This document shows, piece after piece, positions 45,201-57,200 of a stretch of DNA of 64,000 bases (positions are counted from its first letter, which is position 1; every line of letters starts with the position of its first letter). The position numbers were made by a program, and so were the translations under genes. The DNA is from Lottia gigantea. Its lineage: Eukaryota; Mollusca; Gastropoda; Lottiidae. The DNA lies in assembly GCF_000327385.1 (NCBI RefSeq), contig NW_008707309.1, positions 33,030 to 97,029 of the forward strand, written 5' to 3'. The notes under the pieces are model-generated. The model made no database searches, had not been told where the DNA came from, and saw only the letters and a program-made list of their open reading frames with translations.

Positions 45201-48200
45201 TGAAGTTTATTCCCCGGACAACTGTCAGATAGAATGCCTAACGGAGTTAACCATCCAAAATTGTGGTTGTAGATTACAGTCCATGCCGTATAACTCAGGT
45301 TACTATTTCTGTTTTACGCCAACTTCCGCTATTTTTGTGGAGCAAATAGGGTCGTTATTGAGCAGGGGCATTCGATTTGTACCCTGGGTGTAGCGAAATG
45401 TACCCTGGTGCCAATTATTATGTGTACATCTCGAAATGTCGATTTCTGTTCAGGTGATTTGCATATATCGGATGTAGCCTTATGTTAATTATTTCGTTGT
45501 GGTATATCAGGGTAGATTTCGAAATCTTGATTTGAACCCTGGTACAAAGTGATGGTCCCTTGCTCGAGAACGACCCTATCAGCCTTTGTGGACGTATAAT
45601 GTCGAACCCTTGTCTGTCCGTCTGTCGTTAACACTTCTGAATAAACGCTCTAGAATCTAGTGCTCTGAACTCAATTTGAAAAAGCTGACATATCGAGTTC
45701 GAATTCAAGCGATTTTCGAATACTAAACCCGATGGTATTAATCCCTGTGATCTCTCGAATTAAAATGCCATAGTTTCTTTAGTTTTTATATGATTTTTTT
45801 TATAAAAAGTAAAGTTGAAAATCAAGTTTCGAATTTGAAATTTAACCCTGTGGTCTCGTTTACTGTAAAACCCATACCCCCTTCTGAGTAAGTCGATTTT
45901 CATGAATCTCAGTACTGATATCAAGTGATAAAAATCCGTACAAGCAAGACAATTCAGTTAATCAAAAATCCAAAGTATGGACAAATCGGGAGTATAGTAG
46001 TGACTGCTCCAAAGTTAAGTACCATCAGATGTTTCAAAAAGAGTAAGCATGGTCTGCTTCGCGCTCGACACCCGCCACTACTACAATGGTAAAAATCATG
46101 AGATACAACCAGATCAATTCATGCCTGACATTTAGATTGGTGTTTTATTTTTGATATTAGCATCATAATTGCGTTGTTATTTCTATATGAGATATTTATT
46201 ATCTGATTGATATAAACCCTCTGGGAGATTAGAGTTTGGCTTTAGAAATTCAAACCTCCCGAGATACCTCCAGATTTTATATAATATATTTAATCATTGT
46301 TTTGGGTTTAACAAATTTTTTGTCGTTGCACATATTGAAACAAACAAGAAAGATCCTATTATTTATTTATAAATCTATCGGCTTAGGTTTAGTTTTGTTT
46401 AATTGTCACGTTTTTTAGATAATGCCATCGCGTTGATCAAATGATTGTAAAAACTGTACACAAGATATAACATATCATTAGTTATTCATCAACAATTGGT
46501 AATTATTCTATGTCAAACTATTACATCGTCTTATACCTTGACTCGTTCCTTTACAATGTCAAGCTATTACAAACTTCACCTTATACATTGACTGCAATAG
46601 CCACCTTTCTTATTTCATGGAATACAGCGATTTGATTAGATCGTACACGAGGGAATACAACCAATCAGAACCCTCAAATGGATTTACCTATAGAACCCAT
46701 CTCTATCAGAGCCTAAAGTTGCGATATGCAAAATTGTCATCATCAAAAACATCGTAAATTATGATAATGATATTATTTATAAAATATATGCCATTTATAT
46801 CTATGTATCTACTTGGTCATACAGAATTTGTTTTAAAAGGGTTAATTAAAAAATGTTTTGTTCTTTTGCTTTATAATGGCTCGATATTATTAGTTGAAAT
46901 CTTCAGCATGGGTAGGAGACATATTTCTCTATAATATAATGTTTATTTTACTCAAATCCGTACAGTAGTTTTCTTACACCTTCCAAAAACATAACGAACT
47001 TGAAAAAGTTTATAAAATGTTTAAGCGTTAAAAAAAACTTAGTTAAAATTTTCAGATATCCTAAGGGACACATTTCTCTAGATGTTTGTGTATAGTTTTG
47101 ATAAATTTAAGGAAAAGAATTTTCTACCCAAAAAATGAAACAAATGCACCTTTAAGTTAGAGAAATTCCTGTTTACATCAGACTATAGAAAACATGTAAA
47201 CATAGATTTTTTCTCTCTAGTTACCACTCCAATAGCATGTTGATATAACTCCCCTGTAAATTGGTCTAGACTCTAGTAGAAATATGGAATAATTTAATTC
47301 TGATTCCCAGTGAGTGGTCTATGTAGACTTTTCTTCTTTCTGACTTCAATAATATCAGTAGTTTATAGACCGTTAGAATAATCCGAATAATAGGCAAATC
47401 TGGATGATTCCCAGTCGAATTTAAATTAAACCAAACTTTCCTTCCGTTTTTTATTAACTATTTTTTTAATGTAGCTACTACAGTTAGGGTCTAAAGACTG
47501 GCCTCTTGAACAGTCAGTTTGATGTCACCGCCAGCTAATCAAATGTCTGCCCTCTGGGCTTTTGTGACGCGAACGCGTGAAGCAACACCTTTTGATCGCG
47601 TCACCAAGCCCCAGCATTAGAAAGGACAGAAATCTGATTGGCTGTCGATGACATCAAACTGACGAATGTTCAAGAGGCCTGTCGTTAGATCTAACTGTAG
47701 TAGCTATATCAAAAGCTAATAAAAACGGATCGAAAGTTTGGTCTAATTTTTATTAGACCGAATGATTCTTGTCCTGTTATTCTGTGGTTGATTCTATTTA
47801 CCCTTCATGATCTGACGACGTTGTTATGCATCTCTTGTTCTGGGTCGTGTTAAATAACATGGGGGTAATCTAACATTTTTAGGGGCATTCTATTGTTTAA
47901 TTCAGGTTATTTGAATCTCCGACGTGAACAATATTCCCTGTATGAAAAGTTTTATTGGGAAAGGAGGGTAATGTAAGATATCAAGGATCCAGGAAGAGGT
48001 AATGGAAAGAAAAAGGTTGAAACCCCCTGGTTTATGATCTTTGAATGGCATTTAGTAAAGGTGTTGGATATAATGAAAAAAATTCTTATGGATTACAATT
48101 ACTAACTTTATTTGAACGACGTTTCGACCAGTGTTCTCTGGTCTTTATCAAGCAATGAATAATATTACAAAGATTAACAAGCATATATATAGGTAAAGAG

Positions 48201-51200
48201 AAAACAACATAACAAAACAAAGGATTATATTAATCAATAACATCGTGTATTGAATGAAATATCACCTTACAATGTATGAGAAATTCTGGGATATTTATTG
48301 TTGAATATTGTCAGCCTAGTTTAGCCTTGTTTTAGTTGATTGGCATAAATTGTGGCAAAGTTTAATGCTTTTTTCGTGTTGTTGATATCTACTAAAGACA
48401 GGCATCTGGGAAAATATATCGTGAACTTCAAACAGATATAAATCTTAGACATTATATTCCAAATTTAAGTTTTAACAGTCAAAACGATTTGACCTAGTAG
48501 CAATTTAAAGTTTATTTCCGTAAAAATTTGTTTGGCGATTTACCAAATGGGTGGAAGGTGTATCGTGGCCATTTATTATTACTTTTAAATTGAAATTCTC
48601 TGTTTTCATCTCGTTAGATAGATTTAAAAATGAAACTTTTAGGAATTGAGGTAAGATAAAGAACGATAGAATTTGTGTTCATCAGAAGTTAGATTTAAAA
48701 AGATTTTATCAAGTAATCTAAGATCTTATAGAATGAAAATGTTTCTCCTGAAATAAACTTTTCTTGTTTTTTTACCATTGAAGCGTATATCAGAAAAATA
48801 TAAAGGGGCTCTCACACAGCAGTACGGAGCCCCTAAGGCGCAATTTCCATACTTTTATTAATCATTTCGTTTAAATGAAATAATTAATTCGTTTAAACGA
48901 AATAATATCATATATTATATCATATAATATCAATAATTATTTCGTTTAATCGAATAACTTATTTCGTTTGAACGAAATATATGACGTTATTTAGTTTAAA
49001 CGAATTAGTTTTTTCGTTTAAACGAAATACTTATTTCGTTAAAACGAAATATTTTATAAAAGTACAGAAAATTGCGCCTTAGGGGCTCCGTACAATAGCG
49101 ATCACAAATGGCGTATGATTCTGAATAAGGCTGCTATTACACGTGTACGTGTACTCAAACAGACATTCATGTCAAAGGCGTACGACCGAAGGCCTATTGG
49201 CAGAGCAGACTGGTTTGCCCGAAATTTTCTCACGTAATGTTGAAATGTTCTAAACTTGTGACCACTTTGGTTATTTGTAACCATATCTAACTGATAATCG
49301 CTATATTGTGAGGGCACGTTTATTCATAAATTAATATATAATGAAAGCTTTATCATTTCTATTATTTCAAAAGTTGATTCCCTAACACAATTTCCCTCAT
49401 TGTACACTAAATGTAGTTCGATTGATCACTTTAATCAGAAAAAGAATAGTAGGACGTCAAACATCATTTTGTTTCCATTATAGACTCACCACCTGTTTGT
49501 TCACTGTACGAGTATTATAACTGTTATCTACCAAGAAAGGGTAATTATTATTATTATCCCACACTAATGCAGCTGTCGGATCATTTGGACTACTTTCGTC
49601 CTCCATTGTTGATATCTGACTAGTCTCTGACACCCAGGCGTATTTTGTCTACGAGGATAGAGTCTCCAAGGGAGATAACTAACATCTGTAGAACTATATT
49701 TTGTAACGCGGAGGTAAATTCCGCCTAACAATTAAAGGAGGTTTTCTTTCCTCTGCATACGAGGTTGTTGTCAGGCGTAGCGAGAATGGCTTTAATCCCT
49801 TAAGCAAGGGAAATAACTCTAGTTATGGTTAATAAAGGGAAGCTAATTCTAGTGAGTCTATATTTGAAAGGGAGATAAATCTAATCATAGTTTAAAGGGA
49901 GATAAATCTAGTCATAGTTAAAGGGAGATAATTCCAGTTAAAGTTAATACGTTTGAAATACTTTACTGGAGACTTTGTATGGTATGTCAAATGACAACAT
50001 AATACCGAAGGATATAGAACTTTGCCATGTAACCAAAGAACGGAATATGTGCCAATGGATGTTCGCCAGTTATGTTTTGTATTTTCTTTTCAGATGAGCT
50101 CCTGTTCAAAACACATGACCAATGTTCCTGTTCCGTGGCCTGCTCTTTTAAAATATTCGACCCGACCCTGTCCTACTCCTCGCTGTCTAAAATGGTACAA
50201 TCTCGACTTCTACATGGAATTGACCTCGACTCCTTGACCCGGAAGTACACCACAGCAAGGGAGATAACTCATCGTTTACAGAGAGATCATGCAGACGAGT
50301 TTAAATCTCGACTAGACGCTGTGAAAGACAGATTTTTAAAAGTTAAATCAGTTCTTTTGGAAGATTTAACAAAATATTTGTTGTACCAGCGGAATGCAGT
50401 GATTGAAACGTATCGTGATGTACATCAGACTGAAAATGTGACCCGATACCTTCACAAATTTCGTCGGTATATGGTGTCTAAAAATTTCGTACGTGCTGGA
50501 GTTGCAATGGCAGAACGGACATTTGATACGGTGACGCAAGACATGCAACAGTTCGTTATTAAAACGGAAGAATTGATGCAAACGATTGGATCTAGTAATA
50601 CGTCAAATCGTGAAGTTCGCCAGTCGATTTACTTGATTTTATCAAACGAGTTGAAATCGAAGATTATTATGTGTGATAAAGCGCTTCAGAATTATACCCA
50701 GTTGTATACAGCGTTTCAGAATGGCACTCCGGTGTTCCGATATTTGTATAATGGGCACAGTCTGATGGACAGGGCGCAGATCGTTCCGTTATCTCTGTTG
50801 AGAAATGCTTTAAACTTCACTAGATTGGTTCGTGTACGAACTGCACGATTTAAAAAAGATTTAGAAAGACTTAAAAGTACTCTCGAAGAGATTAAAACTA
50901 TTGCTTCTGATACATTTTATACTGAGAGTTTCAATAAAACAGCGTATCATCTAGCCAGTGTTCAATATCTCCATAACTGTCGGAACTTTCTTCAGAGTAA
51001 GAGTTTGTTCCTGGGAGACGCTGTAAACTGGCCGTTAGATCAGATGACCAAGCAAGAAGACGAATTGAACATTATCAGCAAAGACATCAAAAAATATAAA
51101 AACAATATTCTCAGTTCTGTACGGAATTTAGATAAAAGCTTGATAAACGTGGAACAGCTGTTTTTACATAAAATAAACACCGGAATCAAAATGTGTGAAT

Positions 51201-54200
51201 TATATTTGTTGAATGGATCCGTGTTCAAAATAAAAATTGCCGAATTTTCCATCTCGGATGAAATAAAAGATGGCTACAACTCATTATCAGTTTTATTTGA
51301 CGAGGTGCGAATTCGAGGACAGAATATTTTTGACTATTGGTCAAACTTTTTATCACATTCTAAGAGATTATGGAAGTTGATTCTTGACGATGCTGACATG
51401 AAACGATATTATGAATATAAGAATTTGCAGGAATATTTAGTAGATTATGACGACGTTGCTAAGAATTTAACAGAAATTTTCGATTCTTATCGAGATGAGT
51501 ACGATTTGAGAAAAATTGTCCAGAACAAAGACGATATATTCCTGCGAGAATTAAAAAGTTTGATATCATATATGGAGGATTTTAATGGTTCCCGGGAGAT
51601 TAATCAAGATTTTGTTAGGTAAGTCACGTGACAATAATCTTCAGATAATTCGATATTATAATCAGCTTTTATGATAGTGACGTCATATAACGCTTAGTTT
51701 TAATGGAATTGCAAGAACCACAAACGTGTGACTGAAAGTTCAAGTGTCCTCTATGCACACAAAAATTTCAAAAAGCTTCTTTTCAATTCCCCTCGGGTCA
51801 TCTTTACGATGTTCAGCTATTACGAACTGTGTCTTATACCTTGACACAGTAGTATCTATTCTTGTATCTTCACAATATCAAGTTATTACGAACTGTGTCT
51901 TATACCTTGACACAGTAGTATCTATTCTTGTATCTTCACAATATCAAGTTATTACGAACTGTGTCTTATACCTTGACACAGTAGTATCTATTCTTGTATC
52001 TTCACAATATCAAGTTATTACGAACTGTGTCTTATACCTTGATACAGTAGTATCTATTCTTGTATCTTCACAATATCAAGTTATTACGAACTGTGTCTTA
52101 TACCTTGACACAGTAGTATCTATTCTTGTATCTTCACAATATCAAGCTATTACGAACTGTGTCTTATACCTTGACTGAAATAGCCGCCTTTCTTATATCA
52201 CATCTTCACAATGTCAAGCTATTACGAACATCGTCTTATACCTTGACTGCAATATTCACCTTTTTAATATCACATCTTCAAAATGTCAAGCTACTACGAA
52301 CTGCATCTGATACCTTGACTGCAGTAACCACTATTCTTGTATGAAAAAATTGTAGATAACAAGCAGCTATTGAATTGTACAGAGAATGCAACCAATCACA
52401 AGATTCAATAGAAAGTCTGTATAGATTAACCATATTAACAGTCTCTGTCGAGGGCTCTGATTGGCTGTATTTGCAAGCGTACAATGCAATCAAATCCCTG
52501 CATTCTATGATACAAAAAAGGTGATTTCAGGCAAGGTATTAGAAGCAGTTCGTAATAGCTTGACATTGTGAAGATGCCTCAAAGTAGACCGACACGACCG
52601 AGGCTATGTATAAGATAATGACTGAGGCTCTATGTATAGGATAATGATCGAGGCTCTATGTATAGGATAATGACCGAGGCTCTATGTATAGGATAATGAC
52701 CGAGGCTCTATGTATAAGATAATGACCGAGGCTCTATGTATAGGATAATGACCGAGGCTCTATGTATAGGATAATGACCGAGGCTCTATGTATAGGATAA
52801 TGATCGAGGCTCTATGTATAGGATAATGACCGAGGCTCTATGTATAGGATAATGACCGAGGCTCTATGTATAGGATAATGACCGAGGCTCTATGTATAGG
52901 ATAATGATCGAGGCTCTATGTATAGGATAATGACCGAGGCTCTATGTATAGGATAATGACCGAGGCTCTATGTATAGGATAATGAACGAGGCTCTATGTA
53001 TAGGATAATGACCGAGGCTCTATGTATAGGATAATGACCGAGGCTATATGTACTGGATAATGACCGAGGCTCTATGTATAGGATAATGACTGAGGCTCTA
53101 TGTATAAGATAATGACCGATATTCTATGTATAAGATAATGACCGAGGCTCTATGTATAAGATAATGACCGAGGCTCTATGTATAGGATAATGACCGAGGA
53201 TCTATGTATAGGATAATGACCGAGGCTCTATGTATAGGATAATGACCGAGGCTCTATGTATAGAATAATGACCGATACTCTATTTATAAGATAATGATCG
53301 AGGCTCTATGTATAAGATAATGATCGAGGCTCTATGTATAAGATAATGATCGAGGCTCTATGTATAGGATAATGACCGAGGCTCTATGTATAGGATAATG
53401 ACCGAGGCTCTATGTATAGGATAATGACCGAGGCTCTATGTATAAGATAATGACCGAGGCTCTATGTATAGGATAATGACCGAGGCTCTATGTATAGGAT
53501 AATGACCGAGGCTCTATGTATAGGATAATGACCGAGGCTCTATGTATAGGATATTGACCGAGGCTCTATGTATAAGATAATGACCGAGGCTCTATGTATA
53601 AGATAATGACCGAGGCTCTATGTATAGGATAATGACCGAGGCTCTATGTATAAGATAATGACCGAGGCTCTATGTATAGGATAATGACCGCGGCTCTATG
53701 TATAAGATAATGACCGAGGCTCTATGTATAGGATAATGACCGAGGCTCTATGTATAAGATAATGACCTAGGCTCTATGTATAGGATAATGACCGATACTC
53801 TATGTATAAGATAATGACCGAGGCTCTATGTATAAGATAATGACTGAGGCTCTATGTAAAGGATAATGACCGAGGCTCTATGTATAGGATAATGACCTAG
53901 GCTCTATTTATAAGATAATGACCGAGGCTCTATGTATAGGATAATGACCGAGGCTCTATGTATAGGATAATGACCGAGGCTCTATGTATAAGATAATGAC
54001 TGAGGCTCTATGTATAAGATAATGACCGAGGCTCTATGTATAGGATAATGACCGAGGCTCTATGTATAAGATAATGACCGATACTCTATGTATAGGATAT
54101 TGGCCGATGCTCTATGTATAAGGTAATGACCGAGGCTCTATGTATAGGATAATGACCGAGGCTCTATGTATAGGATAATGACCGCGGCTCTATTTATAAG

Positions 54201-57200
54201 ATAATGACCGAGGCTCTATGTATAGGATAATAACCGAGGCTCTATGTATAGGATAATGACCGAGGCTCTATGTATAAGATAATGACCGAGCCTCTATGTA
54301 TAGGATAATGACCGAGACTCTATGTGTAAGATAATGACCGAGGCTCTATGTATAAGATAATGACCGATGCTCTTTGTAGTATAATGACCGAAGACGAGTT
54401 TTTGCACGAGTTTGTGGTCACTGACCGATTTATACACCATTTCCAATTTAAATAATTAGTAAAAATGTTGGAGAATCAATTGATGTTATCATCAACCTGC
54501 AACAAGAGATAAGCCTCCACAGGTTTATAATGAATTAACCTGCAATAATGCACATCATTAGTGTGTGTATTTTTCTCTCGTATTATAGTTTATTTTAGTT
54601 GCTATATGCAATGCGAATTGATATCAAATGTTTAGTTAATGATAATTGGTTGATTATTCATTAAAAGGTTGCCACGAATTTGTTTCATCCACATTTCCAG
54701 CACGTGATGCTCGTTCAATTTAAAATAAACTGTTCTCCTACACTAATTGGCCAGACCCCTGACACCTGATTCTTCTATGTTTTGTTGAGTTTTCGTAAGT
54801 GAAATGGATTTAGAAGTTAATTTGACAATGAAAAACGAAAGTGAATCGTTAATCTATATTTTCAAATCAATGCTAGGTTTCTGTGACATTATTTTAAATA
54901 AAAACCATAATGAATTTTTTTTTATCAAAATACAGTCAATAAACTTTAACAATAGCCGATTATTAATATTATAACACAGCAACCTTTTGTCATTTTTTAC
55001 GCTTCACCTGTTATTTTTACTATAGTTTGATATTTGCCAGAAACCGGTGTTGAAATCTAACATTGATATTTTCTTTGTTTCGTGAATTTTAATTGTATGA
55101 CATTTCAATATAGCAATCCTTATAAAACGATTAAAATTTCTTGACTATTTTCTAGAGGAATCGACCTAAAACCTGAACCACATCTCCTTTTTAGACTCGT
55201 TTTCAGTGGGGTCTTGTTTTAAACTATTAAGATTTGTTTAATTTATTGCTGAAACTCCCAAAATAATTTATTAAAAGGAAAAATAATTCGGGTTAATTAG
55301 AATATTTTCGGGTAATGTCAGTGTGATTCAAATTTAGCATGACAGAATACAAACAACTGTGGCGATTCTATCAATCATTAAGTGAGGAGGGGGGAGGGGG
55401 GCTGAGTAATGATAAGTAATTATCAACATTTTTCCTGGAAGAGTCCCCCCCCTCACTCCCTCAGTTGCCAACCAATAGAAACGCCACTGGAAGAGAAGTT
55501 CAACGTTTCAATGATAACAATTTTTCTTTGTGTCAATATATTACTGTGTTTTTATGTTAAACCTGTAATGTTTAAAGAACTGTTTTATTATACAGTATGA
55601 TCGTTAACTTTCCTCGTTTAATTAGTTATTACTGATAACTATCATTACAAGTGTTTGATAAAATATCAATATATCAATATAGCTGGTTTTATCACGTTTT
55701 ATAGACTCTTTAATGGCTTTCCTAATCTCTCATCAAATAATCTACCTGGTTCTTTATTTACAGAAGGAATTTTCTGGTGGTTAATTTATATTATAAAGAA
55801 TTGAATTACGAACAGATAACACAGCAGAGAGCCTACGATATTATAGCTTTATTGTGTAAGTATTTATACATCGATATTAGATTATTTGAAAAGGAACATC
55901 ACGATTGTTCAAAACCCACTAAACAACTTAAGTCATTTCCTGGTAGTTTTAATACACATGGGCTGTTAAGATATCTATTTTATTTTATGAATAATAGAAT
56001 CAACAATCAACTGTAAATATCATAGAATATCATTTCAAAGGTAAAAGAAAGGATAGAAATGTTTTGGGAAAACCGACTTCAGATAACTCTTGAGAAAACC
56101 AACATCACCATTGTTCAGAATCCACTAAAATAATTCAATCGTCCCCAGGCAGTTTTAATGTTTGCGCATGGGCCTTTAAGATATTTATTAATTCTGAAAT
56201 AACACAATCAACAGTAATGTCAAGATGTCATGTCAATGCCAATGTCAATGTCAGTTTAAAAGATCAGAATAAAATATAAATGTTTGGGGAAACTTAGATT
56301 GTTCCTATAAGAAAACTAATAAACGTGTAACTCTATGTTTCAAACCAGCAGATTGTCACGTGTTAAATTATTGTTCAGACTAGAAACACAAGCGGATTGA
56401 TCAATGTTTAGACTATAATGTGACTTCTGAAGTGATCAGTCAATACAAAGATTTTTGGATATAAATCAGTTTCCATTTTTCATTAAATATCCTCTAAGCA
56501 ATCACCAGAGGATGGATCATCGTTAGAATGGGTTTCCTTATTTTTCAGTGTCAAATAAAGCAAACTTTTTGATTAATTGGTGTTTCCAATGAATTATCAT
56601 ATATTCTTAATCATATCATTATGTTTGTATTGCATCCAATACAGTCTGGATAAACAAGATAAAAGACTTTTTGACCTTTCTTGATCGGCCACTCATCGGA
56701 ATTCTGCTGGTAATTCTCTTCTAATTTAGCTTATTATGAATTAATTATGGACATGTGATACAAACTGGTATTTTTCCAAGTTATTAGAACACCTCTACTT
56801 TCTATTCATATAAGTATTAGCATTTTCATTTTCATAAATGAAAATAAGGGAACCCATCTTTAATCTGTCGTCTGTCAATGCCAATTCACGTGATGTTTTG
56901 TTGTTTTTTTTTTTTCATTTTCCATTATACATCATCTAACCAAACATCAGAGGATGGTTCATTGTTAATATATTTTTATAATGGTCCTTTAATTGATATG
57001 AGAGAGATGTGAATTACAAAATAAACTCAGATTGTCGAGTTAAATATGAGAACAATATCCTTAAAGGGGCATTATGATTTTTTTTGTAGGTCGAAAATTT
57101 CTTTGCTCAATTTTTTAAAACTCTACACCAAAATCTAAACCCTTAACCTTTCTGAAAGTTTAAACTTAAAAAATCAAACCGTTAATTTTAAGCTCATGTT

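Noticed and set aside
52590-54385. CRISPR-like direct repeats
   Set aside because: Head-to-tail units with no unique spacers in an animal intron; a minisatellite.
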